From: Leptothrix cholodnii SP-6
Lineage (GTDB): Bacteria > Pseudomonadota > Gammaproteobacteria > Burkholderiales > Burkholderiaceae_C
Direction of reading: 5' to 3'
Length of the DNA stretch: 64,000 nt
NCBI RefSeq assembly: GCF_000019785.1
Contig: NC_010524.1
Location: 2,170,001-2,234,000, forward strand
The notes beneath the pieces are model-generated. The model was not told the origin of the DNA. It saw only the letters and a program-made list of their open reading frames with translations, and made no database searches. Shown one piece after another: positions 1 to 9,015 of this stretch (within the stretch, counting starts at the first letter, position 1; each line of letters begins with the position of its first letter). The position numbers and the translations under genes are program-made.

Positions 1-384
1 GCCGGCAGCCCTTTGGGTTGCGCCGCGGCGCTGGCAGTGCTGGAGGTGTTCGAGGAAGAAAACCTGCTGGAGCGCAGCCGCGACGTGGGCAAACGCCTGA
101 CCGCCGGCCTTCAGGCCATCGCCGCACGCCACAAGAGCATCCAGGACGTGCGCGGGCCGGGCGCGATGGTGGCGATCGAGCTGTTCAAGGATGGCGACCT
201 TCACCAGCCGGATGCCGACCTGACCAAACGCATCTGCACCGAGGCGATCCGGCGTGGCCTGGTGCTGCTGAGCTGCGGCGTCCACGCCAACGTGATCCGC
301 ATCCTGGTGCCGCTGACGGCCAGCGATGCGGTGATCGACGAAGGCCTGGCGATCCTCGCCGCGAGCTTCGACGCGGTGGCCTGA
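1..384 (+). CDS. gabT: 4-aminobutyrate aminotransferase, C-terminal part (cut by window start)
   Basis: The reading frame is open from base 1, so the start lies outside the window; 127 C-terminal residues are visible. The protein would be a PLP-dependent class III aminotransferase that moves the amino group of GABA to 2-oxoglutarate, giving succinate semialdehyde. The visible part starts with the class III motif around PLGCAAALAVLEV, followed by the small C-terminal domain (VRGPGAMVAIEL, then a segment ending in IRILVPL). The PLP lysine is upstream and not visible. gabD follows 55 bases downstream on the same strand, which strongly supports GabT over other class III enzymes such as ornithine or acetylornithine aminotransferase. 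Confidence 0.85.
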   Translation, partial: AGSPLGCAAALAVLEVFEEENLLERSRDVGKRLTAGLQAIAARHKSIQDVRGPGAMVAIELFKDGDLHQPDADLTKRICTEAIRRGLVLLSCGVHANVIRILVPLTASDAVIDEGLAILAASFDAVA

Positions 385-439
385 AGCCGCCGCCATTGCC
401 ACTGACCGGCGAACCTGCCCCACCCCGATCGGAAACCGC

Positions 440-1930
440 ATGGACATGACCACCAACCCGCTGGCACTGCTGAACGACCCCGGCCTGCTCAAGACCGACG
501 CGCTGATCGACGGCGAGTGGATCGCCGGCACCAGCCGCTTCGACGTCGCCGACCCCGCCACCGGCGCCAGGCTGGCGGACGTGGCGCTGCTGGGCGCGAG
601 CGAAACCGCAGCCGCGATCGCCGCCGCCAACGCCGCCTGGCCGGCCTGGCGCGCCAAGACCGCCAAGGAGCGCGCCGGCATCCTGATGAAGTGGTACCAG
701 CTGCTGATCCAGCACGCCGACGACCTGGCCCGCATCATGACCGCCGAGCAGGGCAAGCCGCTGGCCGAGGCGCGCGGCGAGGTGGTCTACGGCGCCAGCT
801 TCATCGAGTGGTTTGCCGAAGAAGCCAAGCGCGTTTACGGCGAGACGATTCCGAGCACCGACGCCAACAAGCGCTTCATCGTGCTCAAGCAGCCGATCGG
901 CGTCTGCGCGGCGATCACGCCGTGGAATTTCCCGATCGCGATGATCACGCGCAAGGTCGCGCCGGCGCTGGCCGCGGGCTGCCCGGTGATCATCAAGCCG
1001 GCCGAGCAGACGCCGCTGTCGGCGCTGGCCTGCGCCGAGCTGGCCCAGCGCGCCGGCATGCCGCCGGGCGTGCTCAACATCCTGACCGGTGATGCCGAGA
1101 GCTCGATCGAGATTGGCGGCGTGCTGTGTGCCTCCGACGTGGTGCGCCACCTGAGCTTCACCGGCTCGACCGAAGTGGGCCGCATCCTGATGCGCCAGTG
1201 CGCGCCGACGATCAAGAAGCTTAGCCTCGAACTCGGCGGCAACGCACCCTTCATCGTCTTCGACGACGCCGACATCGACAGCGCGGTCGAGGGCGCGATG
1301 GTCAGCAAGTACCGCAACGCCGGCCAGACCTGCGTCTGCGCCAACCGGCTGTACGTGCAGGACAGCGTCTACGACGCGTTCGTCGAGAAGCTCGCCGCCA
1401 AGGCCGCGGCGATCAAGGTCGGCAACGGTTTCGAGGCCGGTGTCAACCAGGGGCCGATGATCGACGCCCAGGCGCTGGCCAAGGTCGAATCCCACGTGGC
1501 CGATGCCGTCGCCAAGGGTGCCCGGGTGGTGGTGGGTGGCAGCCGAGGTGCTGGCGCGCTGGGCCAGCGTTTCTACACGCCGACGGTGCTGTCGGACGTG
1601 ACCGCCGAGATGCTCTGCGCGCGCGAGGAAACCTTCGGCCCGGTGGCGCCGGTGATGCGTTTCAAGACCGAGGCCGAGGCGATCGCGCTGGCCAATGCCA
1701 CCGAGTTCGGTCTGGCGGCTTATTTCTACAGCCGCGACATCGGCCGCATCTTCCGCGTCGGCGAGGCGATCGAGGCCGGCATGGTGGGCGTCAACACCGG
1801 GCTGATCTCGGTGGCCGAAGTGCCGTTCGGCGGCGTCAAGCAGTCGGGGCTCGGCCGCGAGGGCTCGCGGCACGGCATCGAGGATTACGTCGAGATGAAG
1901 TACCTGTGCCTGGGCGACATCCTGCGCTGA
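440..1930 (+). CDS. gabD: succinate-semialdehyde dehydrogenase (NAD(P)+)
   Basis: A 496-residue aldehyde dehydrogenase of normal GabD length. It oxidises succinate semialdehyde to succinate in the cytoplasm and completes GABA degradation after GabT. Visible family features are the substrate/cofactor motif TPWNFPIAMITRK, the KPAEQTP cofactor-binding segment, the glycine-rich FTGSTEVGR turn, general base Glu264 in LELGGNAPF, and nucleophile Cys298 in NAGQTCVCANR. A second Cys two residues later is typical of GabD, where the pair can form a redox-sensitive disulfide. The start is ATG with a second possible Met two codons on. It is very probably co-transcribed with gabT. Confidence 0.93.
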   Translation: MDMTTNPLALLNDPGLLKTDALIDGEWIAGTSRFDVADPATGARLADVALLGASETAAAIAAANAAWPAWRAKTAKERAGILMKWYQLLIQHADDLARIMTAEQGKPLAEARGEVVYGASFIEWFAEEAKRVYGETIPSTDANKRFIVLKQPIGVCAAITPWNFPIAMITRKVAPALAAGCPVIIKPAEQTPLSALACAELAQRAGMPPGVLNILTGDAESSIEIGGVLCASDVVRHLSFTGSTEVGRILMRQCAPTIKKLSLELGGNAPFIVFDDADIDSAVEGAMVSKYRNAGQTCVCANRLYVQDSVYDAFVEKLAAKAAAIKVGNGFEAGVNQGPMIDAQALAKVESHVADAVAKGARVVVGGSRGAGALGQRFYTPTVLSDVTAEMLCAREETFGPVAPVMRFKTEAEAIALANATEFGLAAYFYSRDIGRIFRVGEAIEAGMVGVNTGLISVAEVPFGGVKQSGLGREGSRHGIEDYVEMKYLCLGDILR

Positions 1931-1960
1931 AGGCCGTGGCGACGACCGGGCGCCCGCGCC

Positions 1961-2875
1961 TCAGTCGTCGTTGGCTGCGCCGCCCGTGCCGCCCATCATG
2001 CCGGCGCGCAGCGTGCCCTTGGACTGCACCGCCGACGCATACGCCAGCCTGAGCAGTTCCTCGGCCTGGCGGCCGTGTTCGGGGTAGAGGCTGACACCGG
2101 TGCCGATGCCCAGCACGGCCTGCTGGCCGGTGACGACATAGGGCTCGCTCATGCTCTTGGCCAGCTTGGCGGCCACCCGCTCGCCATCCTGCGGCCGTTC
2201 CATGCTGGGCAGCACCGCCGCGAAGGCGTCGGCACCGACCACCGCCACCACGTCGCTCGAGCGCAGCCCCGCGCGCAGGCGCACCGCGGCCTTGCGCTTG
2301 AGCAACTGGGCGGCCTGCTCGCCGAGCCGGGCCTGCACCGCTTCCAGGCCGTCGAGCCGCAGCACCAGCAGGGCCATCGGCATCGGCTCGCGCTCGCGCA
2401 GTGCACACAGCTGATTGAGCAGCTCGACCAGCAGCGCGCGGTTGGGCAGGCCGGTGGACAGGTCGATCGACCAGGCCCGGCGGACCTCGAGGTCCTGTTG
2501 CTTGCGCTGTACCGCCAGCCAGATCGCGCGCCGCAGCCGCGCGCCTTGCGTGTCCTCGATCGCCAGCACGTCCTGCACGCCGATCTGGATCAGGCGGCGT
2601 GCCAGATCGCGATCCGGCGACGGCCAGGCGACGATCACCGCCGAAGCCGTCGCGGCCTGCGACAGCCCCTGCCACGACAGCAGCGCCTGGGCCTGCGTGC
2701 GCGTGCTGCAACCGATCACGATCGCCTGCGGCGCATGCACCTGCATGTAGAGCACCAGGGCGTCGAGGCTCTCGCAGGCGTCCCAGACGATGCCCTCGTC
2801 GCCCGCACCGTCCGGATTCAGGGCTCCGAGCCCCAGGTGGCAGGCGGTGATCGGGTTGGAACGTGAGTTGGACAT
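1961..2875 (-). CDS. degenerate GGDEF-domain signalling protein
   Basis: A 304-residue cytoplasmic protein. Residues about 25-120 resemble a receiver-like alpha/beta domain without a clear phospho-acceptor Asp. Residues about 135-295 have the fold pattern of a GGDEF domain: the entry motif STGLPNR at 140-146, then the active-site loop position reading GADAF at 214-218 instead of GG(D/E)EF, and a C-terminal GVSLYPEHG segment. The changed glycine and glutamate make diguanylate cyclase activity unlikely; a c-di-GMP or GTP-sensing or scaffold role is possible (inference). I chose the ATG at 2875 rather than upstream in-frame codons because the family similarity starts after it. It is divergent from a stand-alone receiver-domain gene with a 274-base gap. 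Confidence 0.75.
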   Translation of the reverse strand: MSNSRSNPITACHLGLGALNPDGAGDEGIVWDACESLDALVLYMQVHAPQAIVIGCSTRTQAQALLSWQGLSQAATASAVIVAWPSPDRDLARRLIQIGVQDVLAIEDTQGARLRRAIWLAVQRKQQDLEVRRAWSIDLSTGLPNRALLVELLNQLCALREREPMPMALLVLRLDGLEAVQARLGEQAAQLLKRKAAVRLRAGLRSSDVVAVVGADAFAAVLPSMERPQDGERVAAKLAKSMSEPYVVTGQQAVLGIGTGVSLYPEHGRQAEELLRLAYASAVQSKGTLRAGMMGGTGGAANDD

Positions 2876-2955
2876 GGCGGCGAACTGCAGGCTGCTAAAT
2901 GAAATACAGGGCGCTGATATTACTGAAACCCTCCGGCGTTGGCGCTCGACAGATT

Positions 2956-2976
2956 CTGCGCAAACTGCATGCGCAG
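2956..2976. promoter_or_regulatory. 7-7-7 inverted repeat between divergent signalling genes
   Basis: CTGCGCA and TGCGCAG are perfect inverted arms separated by 7 bases in the gap between the degenerate GGDEF gene (minus) and the receiver gene (plus). The size and position fit an operator for a dimeric regulator, but a chance palindrome is possible in such GC-rich DNA. Confidence 0.3.
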
Positions 2977-3070
2977 CGATCTTCGACCGATTTCCGGATA
3001 TTGAAACTGACTTCGGCGCAATCCGGGGGGTGCGCGGGAAGGTGCGGCGCAAACACGAAGTGTGGCGCTC

Positions 3071-3101
3071 CCGCCTCATCCTTTAGGGGGAGGCGGATTT
3101 T
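3071..3101 (+). other. hairpin with short T-run ahead of receiver gene
   Basis: CCGCCTC and GAGGCGG form a 7-bp stem with a 12-base loop, followed by ATTTT. It lies 49 bases before the start of the receiver-domain gene. It could be a weak intrinsic terminator or a leader hairpin. Neither role is established by the sequence alone. Confidence 0.3.
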
Positions 3102-3149
3102 CACGCACCTCACCTACGCTTTGAGGCAGTTCCAGCCCGAGGCCATGTC

Positions 3150-3611
3150 ATGAAAATCTTGTTGCTCAGCGACCACAGCAGTCTGCACATGCTCCTCCAG
3201 CACGTGCTGCAAGGGCGCACCGCCGAGGCGCAGGTCTGGCGCACGCACGCCCTCGCCAGTGCGCTGCCCTATCTGCGGCAGGAGCCCGAGATCGAAGTCG
3301 TCATGCTCGACATCGCCCTGTGCGGCTGGTCGCGCCTGGCCACGCTGGTCAGCACGCTCAGGCCGTGCCTGGGCCACCGCAGGCTGGTCCTGCTGGTCGA
3401 CGCGCTGCGCGACACCGCGCTGGTGCGGGCGCACGGAGTCACCGTCGACCTCTGCCTGTCCAAGGCGAGCGGGGTCACGGAGATGGTCGAGCGGCTGCTG
3501 CAGAGCAGCCGGCCGCCGCACATCGCGCCGATCTGCCTGGACTTGCACTTCGGCCCCACCGTCATCCATGCCCCGAAGGCATCGGCCGAGTTCACGCAGC
3601 TGGTCTGGTGA
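3150..3611 (+). CDS. stand-alone response-regulator receiver domain protein
   Basis: A 153-residue single-domain protein with the beta-alpha receiver pattern. Asp8 sits in the acidic pocket position (LLSDHSS; the usual second acidic residue is missing), Asp54 is the likely phospho-acceptor (VVMLDIALCGW), and Lys105 is in the conserved LSK position. There is no output domain; the last 30 residues are a short tail of unknown role. Proteins of this kind pass a phosphate signal by protein-protein contact. No histidine kinase is adjacent, so the partner is unknown. It is divergent from the degenerate GGDEF gene, which suggests, but does not prove, a common pathway. Confidence 0.7.
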   Translation: MKILLLSDHSSLHMLLQHVLQGRTAEAQVWRTHALASALPYLRQEPEIEVVMLDIALCGWSRLATLVSTLRPCLGHRRLVLLVDALRDTALVRAHGVTVDLCLSKASGVTEMVERLLQSSRPPHIAPICLDLHFGPTVIHAPKASAEFTQLVW

Positions 3612-3722
3612 GCGGGCGCCGGCCCCCGCCTAGAATCCGCCGCGTCTGTTGAAGCCCGACGTCGCCCGGCAACCGCCCGGTGGCGTGGCGGCGTTTCAGC
3701 GGCTCAACCCCGAGCCCCGTCC

Positions 3723-6700
3723 ATGCTGCTTCCGAACATCGCACCCGGCAAACGCTTTGCCGTTTCACGCCCGATCGGCTCCGCCGATGCGCTCTTGCTG
3801 GCCCGCTTCGCCCAGGCCCGGGTGGCCAGCCGGCAACTGCTGGCCGTGATCGTGGCCGAGCCCGCCGACGCCCAGCGGCTGCCCGACGAACTGGCTTTCT
3901 TTGCCCCTGAACTGCGCGTGGCGGTGTTCCCCGACTGGGAAACCCTGCCCTACGACAGCTTCAGCCCGCACCAGGACCTGATCTCCGAGCGCCTGGCCAC
4001 GCTCTGGCGGGTGCGCTCGGGCGAGGTCGACGTGGTGCTGCTGCCCGCCACCACGGCGCTGACCCGGCTGGCGCCGCCGTCGTTCCTGGCCGGCTACACC
4101 TTCCATTTCAAGCAGAAGCAGAAACTCGATGACGCCGCGCTCAAGGCACAGCTGACGCTGGCGGGCTATCAGCACGTCAGCCAGGTGGTGTCGCCGGGCG
4201 AATACGCCGTGCGCGGCAGCCTGATCGACCTGTTCCCGATGGGCTCGCTGGTGCCCTACCGGGTCGACCTGTTCGACAACGAGGTCGATTCGATCCGCGT
4301 CTTCAACCCCGACAGCCAGCGCAGCCTCTACCCGGTGCCCGAGGTGCGGCTGCTGCCCGGGCGCGAGTTCCCGATGGACGACGCCGGGCGGCAGGCCTTC
4401 CGGGCCCGCTGGCGCGAAAAGATGGACGGCGACCCGAGCAAGGCGCGCATCTACAAGGACATGGCCTCGGGCATCGCCACCGCCGGCATCGAGTACTACC
4501 TGCCGCTGTTCTTCGAGCAGCCGGCCACCTTCTTCGACTACCTCGGCGACGCCGCCGCGCTGGTGCTGCACGGCGAGGTCGACGAGGCGCTGGCGCGTTT
4601 CTGGGGCGAAACCCGCGAGCGCCACAAGTTCCTGCGCCACGACCCCGAGCGGCCGGTGCTGCCGCCCGAGGACATCTACCTGCGCCAGGAAGAATTCTTC
4701 GCGCGGTGCAACCAGCACGCCCAGCTGTCGATCCGCGGCAACGACCCCGTCGAATGGGCCCGGCCGCTGCCCGACCTGAGCGTGATCCGCGGCGGCACCG
4801 ATCCGCTGCAGCGCCTGGAGCAGCAGCTCGAGAAGATCCGCAGCCAGAAGAACCGGCTGCTGATCGTGGCCGAAAGCGCCGGCCGGCGCGAGAGCCTGCT
4901 CGAACTGCTGCGCGACCACCGGCTGGAGCCGCCGCCGATCGACGGCCTGTCGGCCTTCATCGCCAGCGACCACCCGTACGCGATCGCCACCGCGCCGCTG
5001 GCCGCCGGTTTCTTCTGGACCGACGCGACGGCCGACTTCGGCATCCAGTTCGTCACCGAAACCGAACTCTTCGACGCCACGCCCACCGCACGCCGGCGCC
5101 GCAAGCAGGAGCAGACCAGCGACGTCGAGGCGCTGATCAAGGACCTGTCGGAGCTGAAGGTCGGCGACCCGGTGGTGCACGCCAACCACGGCATCGGCCG
5201 CTACCAGGGGCTGGTCAGCATCGACCTGGGCGAGGGGCCGACCGAGTTCCTGTTCCTCGAATACGCCGACCAGGCCACGCTCTACGTGCCGGTGTCGCAG
5301 CTGCAGCTGATCAGCCGCTACACCGGCGTCAGCGCCGAAGAGGCGCCGCTGCACAAGCTCGGTTCCGGCCAGTGGGAAAAGGCCAAGCGCAAGGCGGCCG
5401 AGCAGGTGCGCGACGCCGCCGCCGAGCTGCTGAATCTGTACGCGCGCCGCGCTTCGCGCGAAGGGTTTGCATTCCGTTTCTCGCCGCAGGATTACGAGGC
5501 GTTTGCGGCCAGCTTCGGCTTCGAGGAAACCGCCGACCAGAACGCCGCGATCCACGCCGTCATCCAGGACATGATCAGCCCCAGACCGATGGATCGGCTG
5601 GTCTGCGGCGACGTCGGTTTCGGCAAGACCGAGGTGGCCTTGCGCGCCGCCTTCGTGGCGGTCACCGGCGGCAAGCAGGTGGCGCTGCTCGCGCCGACCA
5701 CGCTGCTGGCCGAGCAGCACTACCAGACGCTGGCCGACCGCTTCGCGCAGTGGCCGGTCAAGGTGGCCGAGATCAGCCGCTTCCGCTCGACCAAGGAGGT
5801 CAAGGCCACGCTCGACGGCCTGGCCGCCGGCACGGTCGACATCGTGGTGGGCACGCACAAGCTGCTGAGCCCGGACTCGAAGTTCAAGAACCTGGGCCTC
5901 CTGATCATCGACGAGGAACACCGTTTCGGCGTGCGCCACAAGGAGCAGATGAAGGCGCTGCGCGCCGAGGTCGACGTGCTCACGCTCACCGCCACGCCGA
6001 TCCCGCGCACGCTGGGCATGGCGCTCGAAGGGCTGCGAGATCTGAGCGTGATCGCCACCGCGCCGCAGCGGCGCCTCGCGATCAAGACCTTCGTGCGCAA
6101 CGAGACCGGCGGCACGATCCGCGAGGCCGTGATGCGCGAGTTGAAGCGCGGCGGCCAGGTCTACTTCCTGCACAACGAGGTCGACACGATCGAGAACCGG
6201 CGCCAGAAGCTCGAGGAAATGCTGCCCGAGGCGCGCATCGCGGTCGCCCACGGCCAGATGCCCGAGCGCGAGCTCGAGCGCGTGATGCGCGACTTCGTGG
6301 CCCAGCGCCACAACGTGCTGCTGTGCTCGACCATCATCGAGACCGGCATCGACGTGCCGAGCGCCAACACCATCGTCATCAGCCGCGCCGACAAGTTCGG
6401 CCTGGCGCAGCTGCACCAGCTGCGCGGGCGCGTCGGTCGCAGCCACCACCAGGCCTACGCCTACCTGCTGGTGCCCGACACCGAGGGCCTGACCAAGCAG
6501 GCGCAGCAGCGCCTGGACGCCATCCAGGCGATGGAGGAACTGGGTTCGGGCTTCTACCTGGCGATGCACGACCTGGAGATCCGCGGCGCCGGCGAGGTGC
6601 TGGGCGACAACCAGAGCGGCAACATGATGGAGGTCGGCTTCCAGCTCTACAACGAGATGCTGGCCGAGGCGGTGCGGGCGATGAAGGCCGGCGAGGAGCC

Positions 6701-7190
6701 CGACCTGCTGTCACCCACCGGCTTCTTCGGCGCCGCCACCGAGGTCAACCTGCACGCCCCCGCGCTGCTGCCCGACAGCTACTGCGGCGACGTGCACGTG
6801 CGCCTGAACCTCTACAAGCGCCTGGCCACGGTCGACAGGCTCGACAAGATCGACAGCCTGCTCGAGGAGATCGTCGACCGCTTCGGCAAGCTGCCCGCCC
6901 AGGGCCAGACGCTGTTCGACCTGCACCGCCTGCGGGTGCAGGCGCGGCCCTACGGCGTGGTCAAGATCGACGCGGGCCCGGCGGTGATGAACATCCATTT
7001 CAAGCCGAACCCGCCGATCGATCCGATGCGCATCATCGAGCTGGTGCAGAAGAACCGCAACGTCAAGCTCGCCGGCAACGACAAGCTGCGCATCGACCGG
7101 GCCTACCCCGACGCCAAGGACCGGGCGCAGTACGTGCGCGACGTGCTGCGCGCACTCGGCCAGCCGCAGGCCAAGGCGGCCGCCACCTGA
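3723..7190 (+). CDS. mfd: transcription-repair coupling factor Mfd
   Basis: 1155 residues, the normal length. Mfd removes RNA polymerase stalled at DNA damage and recruits UvrA for nucleotide excision repair. Domains in order: a UvrB-like N-terminal module (to about 350), the CarD-like RNA-polymerase interaction domain beginning near LKVGDPVVHANHGIGRYQG (about 480-550), and a RecG-like translocase with Walker A GDVGFGKT at 629-636, DEEH box at 730-733, the TATPIPRTLG motif and the helicase C-terminal GRVGRS motif. The C-terminal TRCF (UvrA-masking) domain ends at about 1150. The ATG at 3723 follows a GC-rich leader. serB lies 93 bases downstream on the same strand. Confidence 0.97.
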   Translation: MLLPNIAPGKRFAVSRPIGSADALLLARFAQARVASRQLLAVIVAEPADAQRLPDELAFFAPELRVAVFPDWETLPYDSFSPHQDLISERLATLWRVRSGEVDVVLLPATTALTRLAPPSFLAGYTFHFKQKQKLDDAALKAQLTLAGYQHVSQVVSPGEYAVRGSLIDLFPMGSLVPYRVDLFDNEVDSIRVFNPDSQRSLYPVPEVRLLPGREFPMDDAGRQAFRARWREKMDGDPSKARIYKDMASGIATAGIEYYLPLFFEQPATFFDYLGDAAALVLHGEVDEALARFWGETRERHKFLRHDPERPVLPPEDIYLRQEEFFARCNQHAQLSIRGNDPVEWARPLPDLSVIRGGTDPLQRLEQQLEKIRSQKNRLLIVAESAGRRESLLELLRDHRLEPPPIDGLSAFIASDHPYAIATAPLAAGFFWTDATADFGIQFVTETELFDATPTARRRRKQEQTSDVEALIKDLSELKVGDPVVHANHGIGRYQGLVSIDLGEGPTEFLFLEYADQATLYVPVSQLQLISRYTGVSAEEAPLHKLGSGQWEKAKRKAAEQVRDAAAELLNLYARRASREGFAFRFSPQDYEAFAASFGFEETADQNAAIHAVIQDMISPRPMDRLVCGDVGFGKTEVALRAAFVAVTGGKQVALLAPTTLLAEQHYQTLADRFAQWPVKVAEISRFRSTKEVKATLDGLAAGTVDIVVGTHKLLSPDSKFKNLGLLIIDEEHRFGVRHKEQMKALRAEVDVLTLTATPIPRTLGMALEGLRDLSVIATAPQRRLAIKTFVRNETGGTIREAVMRELKRGGQVYFLHNEVDTIENRRQKLEEMLPEARIAVAHGQMPERELERVMRDFVAQRHNVLLCSTIIETGIDVPSANTIVISRADKFGLAQLHQLRGRVGRSHHQAYAYLLVPDTEGLTKQAQQRLDAIQAMEELGSGFYLAMHDLEIRGAGEVLGDNQSGNMMEVGFQLYNEMLAEAVRAMKAGEEPDLLSPTGFFGAATEVNLHAPALLPDSYCGDVHVRLNLYKRLATVDRLDKIDSLLEEIVDRFGKLPAQGQTLFDLHRLRVQARPYGVVKIDAGPAVMNIHFKPNPPIDPMRIIELVQKNRNVKLAGNDKLRIDRAYPDAKDRAQYVRDVLRALGQPQAKAAAT

Positions 7191-7283
7191 ATGCACAGGG
7201 CCGCGTGCCCGCCGGCGGCACGGCATCGTTAGCATTGCCGCCTTTCCATTCACGCACACGACCGGCTCGGCCGGCCCCTGCAG

Positions 7284-7991
7284 ATGCCTCAAGAATTTGC
7301 CTCCGGCCTGGTGATCCAGGGTTTCACGCCGCCCCTGGCGCTGGCGAACTTCCGCCTGATCGCCTTCGACATGGATTCGACGCTGATCAACATCGAATGC
7401 GTTGACGAGATCGCCGACGCCGCCGGCCGCAAGGCCGAGGTGTCGGCCATCACCGAGGCCGCCATGCGCGGCGAGATCGCCGACTACAAGGAAAGCCTGC
7501 GCCAGCGCGTGGCGCTGCTGGCCGGCGTGCCGGTGGCGGCGCTCGAGCAGGTGTTCAGCCAGCGCCTGCAGCTCAACCCCGGCGCCGAGGCCCTGGTGCG
7601 CGCCTGCCAGGCCGCGGGCCTGAAGACGCTGCTGGTGTCGGGCGGCTTCACCTTCTTCACCGACCGGGTGCGCGATCGCCTCGGCCTCGACTTCACGCGC
7701 AGCAACGTGCTCGAAGTGGCCGACGGCCAGCTGACCGGGCGCATGGTCGACCAGCCTTGGGGCGACATCTGCGACGGCGACGAGAAGCGCCGCATGCTGC
7801 TGGCCACTTGCGCCGATCTGGGCATCGAGCCGAGCCGGGCGATCGCGATGGGCGACGGCGCCAACGACCTGCCGATGATGGCGGTGGCCGGCCTGTCGGT
7901 GGCCTATCACGCCAAGCCGCGGGTGCGCGAGCAGGCGATGGTGGCAATCAACGAGGGTGGGCTCGACCGCCTGCTCGAACTGCTGGCCTGA
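7284..7991 (+). CDS. serB: phosphoserine phosphatase
   Basis: 235-residue HAD-superfamily enzyme that removes the phosphate from O-phosphoserine in the last step of serine synthesis. Motif I is FDMDST with nucleophile Asp29 and acid/base Asp31. The SGGFTFF segment is motif II with the Ser-Gly-Gly typical of SerB, and the C-terminal metal motif GDGANDL places Asp191 and Asp195. It lacks the N-terminal ACT domains of longer SerB forms, as usual in betaproteobacteria. It follows mfd on the same strand, with no terminator visible between them. Confidence 0.93.
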   Translation: MPQEFASGLVIQGFTPPLALANFRLIAFDMDSTLINIECVDEIADAAGRKAEVSAITEAAMRGEIADYKESLRQRVALLAGVPVAALEQVFSQRLQLNPGAEALVRACQAAGLKTLLVSGGFTFFTDRVRDRLGLDFTRSNVLEVADGQLTGRMVDQPWGDICDGDEKRRMLLATCADLGIEPSRAIAMGDGANDLPMMAVAGLSVAYHAKPRVREQAMVAINEGGLDRLLELLA

Positions 7992-8024
7992 GTTCGTTGC
8001 GGTGCCGCGATGGCGGCGCCGGGT

Positions 8025-8891
8025 TCAGAAATCCAGTTCGAGCAGGGTCTGCAGTTCGTCGCACCAGACGTCGAACTCACGCGCGTTGACGCCCAGTGCC
8101 AGCAGCGCCTGGGCGCCGCCGCGCTCCCACTCGCCGTGCCGGTTGCGGCCTTGCTGGCGCTGCAGGAAGCGCTCGGCCAGCAGCGCCAGCGCGATCAGGT
8201 GGCGCAGCCGCGGGGTCGCGGGGTTGGCGAAGACGCGGTAGTCGTGGTGCAGGCGCACCGCCTCGACGATCTCGGCGCTGACGCCCCAGCTGTGCGCCAG
8301 CGCCGCGCCGACCACCGCGTGATCGGTGCCGTGCCGGGCGTTCTCGACCTCGGTGAACGGGCGCCGGCCGAGGTTGGCCTCGGCCAGCGTGACGCGGTAG
8401 CTGGGCTGCTCGAAACGCTGGATCAGCACCGCGATGCCGACGTCGCAGAACAACCCGAAGGTGTGCGCCACGTCGGGCTCGATCACGCCGTGCTGGCGCG
8501 CCAGCCAGCTCATCGCCAGGCTGCGGCGATGCGCCACGTCCCAGAACCGCTCCAGGCTCGGGCCGCGCACCGGCAGCACCTTGCGCAGCACCAGCGCGCT
8601 GAGGATGGCGATGCAGCGCTGATTGCCCAATTGCTCGAACGCCCGGCGCAGCGTGCCGGCGGCGCGAGGCACGCCGGGCCAGCGCGCGTTGGCCACCTTC
8701 AGCAGCGCGGCGGCCACCGCCACGTCGTAGGAGGCCAGCTGCACCAGCATGTCCTGGCGCGGCTCGTCGCGCAGCAGTTCGGTGTGCAGGCGCTCGAGCA
8801 GCTGCGGTCGCGGCGGGATGCCGATGTCGCGCACCAGCGTGGCGAGTTGTCCGGTGTCGACCGGCGGGACGGCAAGTTCAGGCAGTGACAT
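8025..8891 (-). CDS. HDOD-domain protein
   Basis: 288 residues from the ATG at 8891; a TTG at 8981 would add 30 residues. The body is one HDOD domain, a catalytically degenerate relative of HD phosphohydrolases: LPELAVPP near the start, YDVAVAAALLKVANA, FWDVAHRRSLAMSWLAR, then the HDOD-like FGLFCDVGIAVL and HAVVGAALAHSWGVSAEIVEAVRLHHD. HDOD proteins are regulatory and often take part in c-di-GMP or stress signalling and motility; no specific partner can be named here. It converges with serB and stands alone on its strand before the RraA-like gene, 34 bases upstream of its extended form. Confidence 0.8.
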   Translation of the reverse strand: MSLPELAVPPVDTGQLATLVRDIGIPPRPQLLERLHTELLRDEPRQDMLVQLASYDVAVAAALLKVANARWPGVPRAAGTLRRAFEQLGNQRCIAILSALVLRKVLPVRGPSLERFWDVAHRRSLAMSWLARQHGVIEPDVAHTFGLFCDVGIAVLIQRFEQPSYRVTLAEANLGRRPFTEVENARHGTDHAVVGAALAHSWGVSAEIVEAVRLHHDYRVFANPATPRLRHLIALALLAERFLQRQQGRNRHGEWERGGAQALLALGVNAREFDVWCDELQTLLELDF

Positions 8892-9015
8892 GTCACGGAT
8901 CCACGACGTGCGGGCCGCTCGGGGCGAGCTGACGGCCTCACCCCTTCGTTTCGGCGCGGCGTCGTCGAAATTGAGGGGCAAACCGTGATCCGATGTGAGC
9001 CGGTCCGGTCGGTGG

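Noticed and set aside
1961..2875. Active diguanylate cyclase
   Set aside because: The active-site loop reads GADAF, lacking the second Gly and the Glu required for catalysis.
3765..6569. Long open frame on the minus strand inside mfd (934 codons)
   Set aside because: It is the antisense mirror of a highly conserved gene. In GC-rich DNA the opposite frames stay open because stop codons are rare. The composition is rich in Arg, Ala, Gly and His with no known domain.
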